A DNA stretch of 64,000 nt from Streptomyces sp. NRRL F-2580 (GTDB taxonomy: Bacteria; Actinomycetota; Actinomycetes; Streptomycetales; Streptomycetaceae): positions 62,001 through 126,000 of the forward strand of contig NZ_JOIR01000008.1 of the NCBI RefSeq assembly GCF_000720115.1. The letters run 5' to 3'. Made by a program: the position numbers and the translations under genes. The notes beneath the pieces were generated by a model. It searched no databases. It saw only the letters and a list, made by a program, of their open reading frames with translations, and had not been told where the DNA came from. This document shows, piece after piece, positions 18,820 through 26,520 of this stretch (the first letter of the stretch is position 1; the number at the start of each line of letters is the position of its first letter).

Positions 18820-18857
18820 CGTCACGGCGGTCAGGAGGGGGCCGGACCGCCGTGACG
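18820..18857 (-). terminator. Distal hairpin downstream of whiH
   Basis: 13-bp stem (18820-18832 with 18845-18857) and a 12-nt loop, about 80 nt past the whiH stop. Confidence 0.6.
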
Positions 18858-18872
18858 GAGCGCCCCACACGG

Positions 18873-18904
18873 GTGTCGCCGGACCCGACCGGGCCCGGCG
18901 ACAC
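18873..18904 (-). terminator. Proximal hairpin downstream of whiH
   Basis: 10-bp stem (18873-18882 with 18895-18904) extended by three pairs after one mismatch, 35 nt past the whiH stop. Confidence 0.6.
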
Positions 18905-18939
18905 GTCCTGCTCACCCCCACACCCCGCGCGTCCGCCCG

Positions 18940-19827
18940 TCAGTGCTCGCGCGGGGCGGGGACCACGCGCTCTACCTCCGGATGCACCGTCAGGAGCTGA
19001 CGCATGGCGTTCTCGGCGCCGAGCGCGTCACCTGCGGCGAGGGCCTCGACCATCCGCGCGTGGTGGGCGACACAGGTCTCGCTCGGCCTGTCGCAGGCGG
19101 TGATCGGGCTGCCGGAGACCTGGAGGGCGGCGGAGACGATGCCGGAGAGGTGCTCCAGCATGCGGTTGCCCGCGACCTGGATGAGGAGCGCGTGGAACTC
19201 GTTGTCGGCGCGCGCGAAGGTGATCGAGTCACCCTGGCCGAGGGCGTGGCCCATGATCTCGACCATGTCGGCGAGGCGCTGCTGGATGTCCGGCCGGCCG
19301 TGGCCGGCGGCGAGGCGGGCGGCGAGCGGCTCGATGGTCCAGCGGAGCTCGCCCAGCTCGCGGCGCTGGTCGTCGCGCTGGGGACCGAAGGCCCGCCACT
19401 CGATGATGTCGGGGTCGAGCAGGTTCCAGTCCGCGACGGGGCGGACCCGGGTGCCGACGTTGGGGCGGGCGCTGACGAGGCCCTTGGCCTCCAGGACCCG
19501 CAGCGATTCGCGGACGACCGTACGGGAGACCTCGAAGCGCTGGCCGATCTCCTCGGGGACCAGGGGGCGGTCCGCTCCGAGGTCACCGGAGACGATCATC
19601 TGGCCGAGCTGCTGGACGAGTTGGCCGTGCAGTCCGCGGCCGCGGCTGCCTGCCGCGCGGCGGCCGACCCGGCTCAACTCGACGTCGGCGCCGTCCCAGT
19701 GGGGCGCTCCGACGCGGTCGGACCCGGGGGCCTCCGCGTAGGGGTAGCGGTCGAGTTCGCCCGGGCCGGCGAGGCCGGAGTCGGCGTGGCGGGCGGCGGT
19801 CATCATGGCGTGCGCAAGGGTACTCAC
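18940..19827 (-). CDS. whiH: Sporulation regulator WhiH (GntR/FadR family)
   Basis: A 295-residue GntR-family regulator. Residues about 65-125 form the winged HTH (LHGQLVQQLGQMIVSGDLG, EEIGQRFEVSRTVVRESLRVLEAKG). The rest is an all-helical FCD ligand-binding domain with DNEFHALLIQVAGNRMLEHLS. Sequence and position next to hrdB match S. coelicolor WhiH, needed for septation of aerial hyphae, expressed under SigmaWhiG and autoregulated. The GTG at 19827 (VSTLAHAMM) follows AAGGA closely; an ATG at 19806 is the alternative. The FCD domain implies a small carboxylate or metal ligand, unknown to me. Confidence 0.9.
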   Translation of the reverse strand: MSTLAHAMMTAARHADSGLAGPGELDRYPYAEAPGSDRVGAPHWDGADVELSRVGRRAAGSRGRGLHGQLVQQLGQMIVSGDLGADRPLVPEEIGQRFEVSRTVVRESLRVLEAKGLVSARPNVGTRVRPVADWNLLDPDIIEWRAFGPQRDDQRRELGELRWTIEPLAARLAAGHGRPDIQQRLADMVEIMGHALGQGDSITFARADNEFHALLIQVAGNRMLEHLSGIVSAALQVSGSPITACDRPSETCVAHHARMVEALAAGDALGAENAMRQLLTVHPEVERVVPAPREH

Positions 19828-19919
19828 GAATCCTTTGTCGGCCGTGCCTCCATGACCCTTGAGGTCTTTGGTGAAAAGCACACGAAAGGGTGATCGGTGC
19901 CACCTACGCAATTGACGAC

Positions 19920-19945
19920 TTATCGTAAAGAACCAGACCTTTTGC
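19920..19945 (-). promoter_or_regulatory. Candidate SigmaWhiG promoter of whiH
   Basis: Minus strand TACGATAA (19927-19920) resembles the WhiG/FliA -10 GCCGATAA; 14 nt upstream is GCAA (19945-19942), a weak match to TAAA. The start codon is about 90 nt downstream. Confidence 0.45.
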
Positions 19946-20018
19946 GGGGAGTTGCGGTCCGGTTGACGCGACACGGACGGCAACGGTCCCGTCCGCGACT
20001 TCTCCGGCACCGGAACGA

Positions 20019-21815
20019 TCACCAACGGACCCTGCTGCGCAGTCCGGTGAACCCATAGGCGCACAACAGGACCATCAGCGACAACACCAGCGCGGTCCCG
20101 ACGGGTTGGGCCATCACCCGCAGGGCGCCCGCGAGCAGCCGGTCCACCTCCGGCGGCCACTGCACCCAGGTCAGGCCCCGCAGCCGGGGCCCGAGTCCGG
20201 TGACCGGGTACGCGGACGAACCCTCCAGGGCCTTGCGCACCAGCGGCACCACCATCACCGGTACGGCGAGCACCGCGGCCAGCCCGGCGGTGGCGGACCG
20301 GAAGGCACCGGAGGCCAGTACGCCGGCCCACGCGCAGCCGGCGAGCAGCCCGGCCCAACTCACGGCCGGGGACAGCCACTCCACCGGGGTGCGCAGCGGG
20401 CCGCTGTCGAAGACGAGCGCGAGGGCGGCGGCGTCGGCCGCCACGGCCAGGGCGCCCAGCAGCAGGGCGAGGACCGCGCAGACGCCGAGCTTGGCGATGA
20501 GCAGCCCCATCCGGCGGGGCACGGTGCCGCGGTCGGCGGCGAGTGCGGGGTAGCGGTACTCCTCACCGAAGGCCAGCGCGCCGAGCAGTCCCGCGCCGAG
20601 GGCGGCGGGCGGCAGCGGCAGCAGCTCGGGCCAGGCGGCGAGCAGCCTGTTCTGCGGGGTCTGCCCGGCCCGGGCCAGCACCAGGGAGGTGAGGACGGAG
20701 ACGGCGACGACGAGGGCGGCGGTGAGGACGGGCGTAGCGGTGCCGAAGACCCGCAGCAGCTCGTAGCGCAGCGGCCGCAGCGGCCCGCCCACGCGGCGCA
20801 CGGCCGAGGCGGGCCGCCGGGGACGGTCCTGCCGCGGGCGCCGTCCGGAGTCCCCGTTTCCGGCCTCCGCGGGCTCCGGCGGGCTCGCGGAGGCGGAGGC
20901 CGAGGCGGAGGCACGGGCGTGCGGGACCGGCGCCGTCGGCGAGCCGGCGTCACCCGTCTCGTCGGCGAGCTGGTGGACGAGCACGCCGTGTCGGAACGCG
21001 GCCTCGCCGACCTCGGCGCAGTTGCTGCCGTACACCGAGAGGCGGGTGCCGCTCTCCTCGACGATCTCCACCGAGCGCTGTGCGGCTCGGGCCTCCCGGC
21101 CCAGTACGTCGGCCAGCCGGGCGGCGTGCGGGGTGCGCACGGCGACCCGCGGCCGCAGCCTGGTCCGGGCGAACTCGGCGGCATCCTGGTCGGCGACGAG
21201 CCGGCCCGCCTCGATGCTGACGACCCGGTCGGCGCTGCGGGCGGCCTCCTTCGCGTCGTCGGTGGTGAAGAGCACCGCCCCGCCGAGGGAGGCGTGGCCG
21301 CGCAGCAGCCCGTGCAGCCAGCCGCGCTCACGGGGGGAGAGTCCGGCGCCGGGCTCGTCCAGGAGCAGGGTGCACGGATCGGCGAGCAGCGCCGAGGCCA
21401 GCGCGACCCGGCGCTCCATGCCGAGCGAGAGCGAACCGAGCCGCTGGTCCCGGAGGCCGCTGATGCCGACGACCTCCAGCATGGTGTCGGCCCGGGAGGC
21501 GGGCACCCCGGCGGCGGCGCAGAGCATCCGCAGCTGGTTGCGGACGGTCCGTGCGGGGTTGCCGGGAACGTCGCCCAGCAGCACGCCGACCTCACGGCCG
21601 GGGTACGGGAGCCGGTGCAGCGGGCGGCCGCGGAAGTAGGTGACACCGCGACCCGGTTCGAGTTCGAGCATGAGCCGCAGCGCGGTGGTCTTGCCCGATC
21701 CCGGCTCTCCGAGCAGGGCGGTCACGTGCCCCGGGCGGGCCTCGAAGGTGAGGTCGTCCACGAGGGGCGGGGCGTCGGGGCGGTGTTTGCTGGTGAGTCC
21801 GATGGCCTGGAGCAT
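20019..21815 (-). CDS. ABC transporter, ATPase and permease in one chain
   Basis: A 598-residue fusion. Residues 1-230 are the ATPase: Walker A GEPGSGKTT, the LSLGMERR region as signature, Walker B TLLLDEPGAGLS and an H-loop region reading FTTDDAKE. A Ser/Ala repeat linker (ASASASASAS near 315) and a basic stretch follow. Residues about 355-598 contain six hydrophobic segments like ABC-2 permeases. ABC-2 systems usually use separate chains, so the fused form is notable. The canonical signature serine motif LSGGQ is changed to LSLGM. The ATG at 21815 was chosen over an upstream in-frame ATG because similarity starts at MLQAIGL. It is likely an exporter; the cargo is unknown. Confidence 0.82.
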   Translation of the reverse strand: MLQAIGLTSKHRPDAPPLVDDLTFEARPGHVTALLGEPGSGKTTALRLMLELEPGRGVTYFRGRPLHRLPYPGREVGVLLGDVPGNPARTVRNQLRMLCAAAGVPASRADTMLEVVGISGLRDQRLGSLSLGMERRVALASALLADPCTLLLDEPGAGLSPRERGWLHGLLRGHASLGGAVLFTTDDAKEAARSADRVVSIEAGRLVADQDAAEFARTRLRPRVAVRTPHAARLADVLGREARAAQRSVEIVEESGTRLSVYGSNCAEVGEAAFRHGVLVHQLADETGDAGSPTAPVPHARASASASASASPPEPAEAGNGDSGRRPRQDRPRRPASAVRRVGGPLRPLRYELLRVFGTATPVLTAALVVAVSVLTSLVLARAGQTPQNRLLAAWPELLPLPPAALGAGLLGALAFGEEYRYPALAADRGTVPRRMGLLIAKLGVCAVLALLLGALAVAADAAALALVFDSGPLRTPVEWLSPAVSWAGLLAGCAWAGVLASGAFRSATAGLAAVLAVPVMVVPLVRKALEGSSAYPVTGLGPRLRGLTWVQWPPEVDRLLAGALRVMAQPVGTALVLSLMVLLCAYGFTGLRSRVRW

Positions 21816-22003
21816 CGCTTCTCTCGCGGGGGGTGAGACCGCTCTGCGGCAGGGTGAGTACCCCAAGCAAGATAACGCGATATGTCCGATTTTCTGCGCA
21901 ACCGGTCCGATGGGGTGCCGGTATCGCCGTCAGACTCGGTACGGCTGCCGGGCCCGGTCCCCGCGCCGCCCGCCCCGCCACGGCCGCCGCATGGGGCGCG
22001 GTG

Positions 22004-22750
22004 TCAGACTTCGGGGCGCAGCATCGGCGGGTTGAGCAGCGTGGCCCCGCCGGCACGGAACAGCTGCGCCGGGCGCCCGCCCTGACGGGTCGTCGTCCCT
22101 CCGGACGGCACCAGGAACCCGGGGGTCCCGGTGACCTTGCGGTGGAAGTTGCGCGGGTCCAGGGCCACGCCCCAGACGGCCTCGTAGACCCGGCGCAGCT
22201 CGCCGACGGTGAACTCGGGCGGGCAGAAGGCGGTGGCCAGCGAGGAGTACTCGATCTTCGAGCGGGCCCGCTCCACGCCGTCCGCGAGGATCCGGGCGTG
22301 GTCGAACGCGAGCTCCGTGGCCGCCTCGTCATGGGAGGCCAGCAGCTCGTCCACGGGGGCCCAGCGCGCGCTGTTGGCGTCTCCCCCGGCGCGCGGCGCC
22401 GGAAGGTCCGGAGCCAGTACCAGGTGCGCCACGCTGACGACACGCATCCGCGGATCCCGCTTCGGATCGCCGTACGTGGCGAGCTGTTCGAGGTGTGCCC
22501 CGTTGCCCGCGCCGGGCAGGGCGGGATCGTGGGCGCACAGGCCGGTCTCCTCGGAGAGCTCCCGCGCGGCGGCACCGGCCAGGTCCTCGTCCTCGCGGAC
22601 GAATCCGCCGGGCAGCGCCCAGCGCCCCTGGAACGGCTGCTCACCCCGGCGGACGACCAGCGCGCAGAGCGCGTGGCGCCGTACGGTGAGCACGACCAGG
22701 TCGACGGTGACGGCAAAGGGCGGGAAGGCCGACGGGTCGTAGGGCGACAT
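22004..22750 (-). CDS. NrtR-like Nudix hydrolase/transcriptional regulator
   Basis: A 248-residue protein. Residues about 13-140 are a Nudix domain with an intact Nudix box, GGFVREDEDL then RELSEETGL. Residues about 160-235 form a winged helix (FTVGELRRVYEAVWG, NFHRKVTGTPGFL). This layout is that of NrtR, which senses ADP-ribose and controls NAD metabolism. A -10-like TATGAT lies 7-12 nt before the ATG, so the mRNA is probably leaderless, and a palindrome sits between -10 and -35, suggesting autorepression. No NAD genes are nearby, so its other targets must be elsewhere. Confidence 0.85.
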   Translation of the reverse strand: MSPYDPSAFPPFAVTVDLVVLTVRRHALCALVVRRGEQPFQGRWALPGGFVREDEDLAGAAARELSEETGLCAHDPALPGAGNGAHLEQLATYGDPKRDPRMRVVSVAHLVLAPDLPAPRAGGDANSARWAPVDELLASHDEAATELAFDHARILADGVERARSKIEYSSLATAFCPPEFTVGELRRVYEAVWGVALDPRNFHRKVTGTPGFLVPSGGTTTRQGGRPAQLFRAGGATLLNPPMLRPEV

Positions 22751-22756
22751 GCCGCG

Positions 22757-22778
22757 ATCATAGTCGTCTGCCTGACGA
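22757..22778 (-). promoter_or_regulatory. Promoter and operator of the NrtR-like gene
   Basis: Minus-strand TATGAT at 22762-22757 and palindrome TCGTC-N5-GACGA at 22764-22778, with looser symmetry beyond it. The ATG at 22750 lies where the transcript should start. Confidence 0.55.
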
Positions 22779-22867
22779 TAAACAGCTCTTTGGTGACCTC
22801 GAAGACACTGTTCCGGAGGCGGCAGGGCGGCGGCCCGTCCTGCTGCCCGCCGCGATCGGCAACGGCA

Positions 22868-24856
22868 CTAGCCGCCCAGCTGGAGCCCATCGGCGGCCTC
22901 CTCCACCATGCCGAGGCCGAGCCGGCTGATCCGCACGGCGAAGGGCTCGCCCGACACCCGCAGGCCCGAGAGCCGCAGCGCGCCGAGGGGAGCGCCGGAG
23001 AGCGGGGCGAGGGCGACCGTGCCCGCGGGGGCGTCGGGGCGGATCCCGGCGAGGGCGGTCAGCACGTGGATCCCGGCCGCAGCGGCCACGGCGGCCGGGC
23101 GGCAGGCCGCCGGGTGCGGGACGGGGGCGCTGCCGGCGGTGCGCTGTTCGGCCGCGAACATCTCCGGCAGCCGGTACCCGAACGCTTCCGCCGCGTCCAG
23201 CAGGCCCCGCAGCAGGCCCGCGGCCTCCTTCTCGAAGCCGGCCTGGGCCAGGCCCGCCACGGCCACGGCGCTCTCGTAGGCCCGCACCGCGCCCGAGCGG
23301 TGGCCGAACGGGTTGTGCCCCGGCTCCCTGGTGGCCATGCTCCGCAGTCCCCATCCGGAATCCATGGCGGGGGCTCCGAGCAGCCGGGCGAGCTGCTCCG
23401 AGCGCACCCGGTCCAGGAGACCCGGGGCCGGCCGGCCACGGCCGAGCAGTCCGGTGTCGAGCAAGTGGGCCGCGGCTCCCGTGAGCCGTGGCAGTGGCCG
23501 TCCGTCGGGATGCAGGGCCGAAGCCGGCCGGCCGCCGTCCGGGCCGTCGATCCAGAACCCTGCCCGGAACCGCTCCCGCAGCTCGGCGGCCCGCTCCAGC
23601 CACTCCTCGGCGCCGGGCCGCCCGCATCCGGCGAGGAGGTCCGCGCCGAGCACGGCGGCCCGGTGGGCGTGGGCCTGGGTCTCGCAGCGCCGCGGGCCGG
23701 GGTCGGGATCGGCGAGGAGGCCGTCCTCCTCCAGGGCCCCGCGCAGCCAGTCGAGGCACCGCTCGGCCGCCGGGAGCAGCCGGGCCACCTCGTCTTCCGG
23801 CATGCCCCAGAGCCGGGCTTCGGCCAGCACCGCGGGGAAGGCCAGGGTCGCCTCCGTGCCGGTGCACCCGGGCGGCAGCTGCGGGCCCGCTCCGCGCAGC
23901 GGCCCCGGGATCTTCCCGGCGTCGGGTCCGCGTCCTTCGGTCTGGGTCCGGGCCAGGATGCGCAGGGTGGCCGCCGCCAGCCCGGTCCCGAGGGGCAGCG
24001 CCATCCGAGCGGCCCACAGTGACTCGGCCGGGGCCAGGCCCAGCCGCCAGGGTGCCCCGGCCGCCGCGAAGGCGTCGCCGGGCGCCTCGGGGTCCCTCAG
24101 GAGGAGCGCGCCCAGATCCTCGACGCTGCTGCGGAACCACGCCTCGACCCTCGGGTCGTCCCCTTCGGCCCGGGCGTCGGCCAGCGGGTTGGCCACCTGC
24201 CCGGCGGGGGCCCGCGCGGTTCGGTCCTGAGTGGTGCGCAGTTCGATGGTGCGGGATTCACCCGGACCCAGTTCGAGCTGCCAGCGCAGCAGCCCCGCCG
24301 AGGCCAGCGCGTCGTCCGGCGGCGGCTCGGCAGCGGTGACCGCCTGCGCCTCGCCGGTGCTCCAGCGCAGCCCGGCGGCGTGCACCCCGGCGGGCAGCTC
24401 CGGCCCGGCCCGGCCGGCTGCCACGGCGGCGAGCTCCGCCAAGTCGGTGCCGAGCAGGACCTCCACGGGCAGGCGTACCGGCCGGGCCGTGAAGCTGCGC
24501 AGGGTGATCCGCTCGGTGCCGTCCGCGTGCCTGACCCGTTCCACACCGATGTCCGGGTCGGGGCCGGGCTCGGCACCGGTGCGGACGGTCGCCGTGAAGG
24601 CGGCCCGGTCGGCGCCGAGGCTGCGCCCTTGGACGGCGACCGGGTCCCGGCCGCCGACCCGCAGCACGCAACGGGAGAGCAGCCTGCGCCCGGAGCGGTA
24701 GATCCCGTCGATCCCCCGCCCGGTCAGCTGGCCGTGCTCCGGCGAGATGACCAGACAGGGTGCGGCGACGCAGATGACGGCGCCGTGCACGGGCGGCAGT
24801 TCGGGCCCGCGGGCGGCGGGCACGCCGGATGGGCGGGGAGGTGCGGGGTGAGACAT
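22868..24856 (-). CDS. Glycogen debranching enzyme-like protein, probably catalytically degenerate
   Basis: A 662-residue protein. Residues about 20-230 resemble the N-terminal beta-rich domain of bacterial glycogen debranching enzymes (GRGIDGIYRSGRRLLSRCVLRV). The rest looks like an (alpha/alpha)6 barrel of the amylo-1,6-glucosidase group with SGWGLRSMA and HNPFGHRSGAV. In active relatives the last motif continues WPHDNA; here it reads RAYESA, and the usual DAT before the fourth helix is EAT. The ATG at 24856 has AAGG six bases upstream. It could be an inactive binding protein or have another substrate. Gene neighbours are not glycogen genes. Confidence 0.7.
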   Translation of the reverse strand: MSHPAPPRPSGVPAARGPELPPVHGAVICVAAPCLVISPEHGQLTGRGIDGIYRSGRRLLSRCVLRVGGRDPVAVQGRSLGADRAAFTATVRTGAEPGPDPDIGVERVRHADGTERITLRSFTARPVRLPVEVLLGTDLAELAAVAAGRAGPELPAGVHAAGLRWSTGEAQAVTAAEPPPDDALASAGLLRWQLELGPGESRTIELRTTQDRTARAPAGQVANPLADARAEGDDPRVEAWFRSSVEDLGALLLRDPEAPGDAFAAAGAPWRLGLAPAESLWAARMALPLGTGLAAATLRILARTQTEGRGPDAGKIPGPLRGAGPQLPPGCTGTEATLAFPAVLAEARLWGMPEDEVARLLPAAERCLDWLRGALEEDGLLADPDPGPRRCETQAHAHRAAVLGADLLAGCGRPGAEEWLERAAELRERFRAGFWIDGPDGGRPASALHPDGRPLPRLTGAAAHLLDTGLLGRGRPAPGLLDRVRSEQLARLLGAPAMDSGWGLRSMATREPGHNPFGHRSGAVRAYESAVAVAGLAQAGFEKEAAGLLRGLLDAAEAFGYRLPEMFAAEQRTAGSAPVPHPAACRPAAVAAAAGIHVLTALAGIRPDAPAGTVALAPLSGAPLGALRLSGLRVSGEPFAVRISRLGLGMVEEAADGLQLGG

Positions 24857-24936
24857 GTGTCGCCTTGTCTGCGCTCCGGTCGGTCCAGCTGGGCGGCGGC
24901 GTGGCCGGGCCCCCACCACCCCACATCTGAACGCCC

Positions 24937-24984
24937 CCACCCCCGGCCGGGTCACGGTCCCCACCCCCGTCCGGGTCACGGTCC
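24937..24984. repeat. Two 24-bp direct repeats in a non-coding gap
   Basis: Copies 24937-24960 and 24961-24984 differ at one base (G/T); a weak third copy follows. They lie in the 275-nt gap between the debranching-like gene and the DUF4192 gene. I see nothing else there. Confidence 0.8.
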
Positions 24985-25131
24985 TCTGCCCCGCCCCGGG
25001 CACGGCCCCCGGCCGCGAGGGGGTCAACGGCCCCGGCCGCGCACGCCCGGGACGGAGCCTGCGCCGCCCGGTCAGGCCCAGGGCACTCCGGAGCAGCCCC
25101 ACCGGACCACCGCCCCAGGGCCGGCGCCCCT

Positions 25132-26397
25132 TCACTGCTCGCTCCCCGCGGTGCGGCGGGACCCGCGCCGGGGCGTGGTCCGCCCCCGTCGGCCGGGAGG
25201 ACGCGTACCGGCCGAGGAACGCGCCCGCCGGGGCTCGCGCCGGCGGCGCTCCTCCCGCAGGCACTCCCGCAGGCCCTCGGGATCGATCCCCTCGTTGCAC
25301 GCGTGGTGGAGCAGCTGGGCGAAGCGGTACTCGGCGTCCGCCCGTAGGGCCAGGCCGAAGGCGATCCGGGCCGTCGGCTCGTCCCCGGTGGACCAGGAGA
25401 CCCAGCCGGCGAGGGTGAGCGGGGCCGCGGCGTGCTCGCCGTAGGCCCCGACGCAGCGCCGGGCGAGGGCCCGCCACAGCCGCAGGGCGGGGGCGGCCTC
25501 CTCGTCCTCCATCCACTCGGCCGCGATGTCCCGGATCTCGCGGTCCTGGAGACCCAGGATCAGCGAGGCGGCCTCGTCGTGGCCGAGCAGGGCGTCGTCC
25601 CAGTCGTCGGCGTGGGTGCCGCCCTCGACCGGCGGGGCCAGCGTCATGCGCCGCATCAGGTCCCGCGCGAGTGAGATCGTCTCGGCGCCGACCTCCTCCC
25701 GGGTGGCCCCGTCGAGGATCCTCGGCATCAGGGCCGCGGCCGCCCGGTCCAGGGCCCTCTCCGCCTCCGCGGCCACGGCCCCGCGCAGCGGTGCGAGCCG
25801 GCCCTCGATCTCCTTGAGCGAGCCCCGGACCTGAAGCCCGGCGAAGGTGGCCGCCGCGGCCATCACCGAGGTGCCGACCGCGGCCAGCCGGGTGCCCTCG
25901 GCCGGGCAGCACCGCTCGTCCGGGCAGACGTAGGACCAGAACCGGCCCTCAGCGAGGCACAGGGCCTCCAGCACCGGCACGTCCAGGGCGCCGCAGGCCA
26001 GCCGGATCCGCTGGGCGAGCGGCCCCAGCCGGGTCATCACCCCCCGGCCGCCCTCCTCCCCACGCGGTTCCTGGCAGAGGTAGACGACGATGCCGTCGGG
26101 CTTGCCGCCGCGCCGTTCGCTGCCCCGGATCAGGCAGTCGGCGACCTGCCGGGCGGTGTCCTCCCATTCCGCCGGCGCGGTGGGGATGCCGACCCGGAGC
26201 CGGCCGCCGAAGCGCCCGCCCTCCCCGTGCACGGCGACCAGGACGAGGGAGTCGCTCGGGTGGAACCCGAGCATGTAGGGCAACGCGTCGGCCAGTTCGG
26301 CCGGGCTGCGCAGGGTGATCTGGGGGCCGGTGGCTGCTCCGGCAGGGCTGAAGGAGGGCCTGTCGGACGGGCTGCGTGATTCGTGGTTGTTCGTCAT
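25132..26397 (-). CDS. DUF4192 domain protein
   Basis: A 421-residue protein of the actinobacterial DUF4192 family. Typical stretches are LRSPAELADALPYMLGFHPSDSLVLV near residue 30 and an Ala-rich helical middle with DWDDALLGHDEAASLI. A Cys-containing segment (CPDERCCP) lies near residue 170. The C-terminus is a basic Arg-rich tail. The ATG at 26397 was preferred to an upstream in-frame ATG, which lies in the promoter region of recQ. It is divergent from recQ over 123 nt. The biochemical role is not known to me. Confidence 0.8.
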   Translation of the reverse strand: MTNNHESRSPSDRPSFSPAGAATGPQITLRSPAELADALPYMLGFHPSDSLVLVAVHGEGGRFGGRLRVGIPTAPAEWEDTARQVADCLIRGSERRGGKPDGIVVYLCQEPRGEEGGRGVMTRLGPLAQRIRLACGALDVPVLEALCLAEGRFWSYVCPDERCCPAEGTRLAAVGTSVMAAAATFAGLQVRGSLKEIEGRLAPLRGAVAAEAERALDRAAAALMPRILDGATREEVGAETISLARDLMRRMTLAPPVEGGTHADDWDDALLGHDEAASLILGLQDREIRDIAAEWMEDEEAAPALRLWRALARRCVGAYGEHAAAPLTLAGWVSWSTGDEPTARIAFGLALRADAEYRFAQLLHHACNEGIDPEGLRECLREERRRREPRRARSSAGTRPPGRRGRTTPRRGSRRTAGSEQ

Positions 26398-26434
26398 GGC
26401 ACGAAGGTCCCGTGCGTGATCCGATCCGGAAAGC

Positions 26435-26470
26435 CCTGTGGATAACTGTTGACGCTTCAATTTCCACAGG
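26435..26470. promoter_or_regulatory. DnaA box and inverted partner between DUF4192 and recQ genes
   Basis: Minus strand TTATCCACA (26445-26437) is a perfect DnaA box; ATTTCCACA (26460-26468) is a two-mismatch copy in the opposite direction. The CCTGTGGA / TCCACAGG arms form an 8-bp inverted repeat. A TTGACG -35-like hexamer (26449-26454) sits between them, pointing to recQ. Confidence 0.6.
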
Positions 26471-26520
26471 TCACAGAGCGGCATTGGCGCGATGTCACAG
26501 GCATCGGGTTGCATGGGGGC

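Larger units (their letters stand above)
18566..18939. other. 374-bp intergenic region between hrdB and whiH
   Basis: No gene is seen. The hrdB half carries the palindrome AGGTCA-N5-TGACCT; the whiH half carries two terminator-like hairpins. I could not place the hrdB -10 and -35 hexamers with confidence. Confidence 0.6.

Noticed and set aside
25132..25912. Extension of the debranching-like frame upstream to 25912 (1014 codons)
   Set aside because: The extra part overlaps the DUF4192 gene, is Arg/Gly/Pro-rich shadow sequence, and similarity starts only near 24856.
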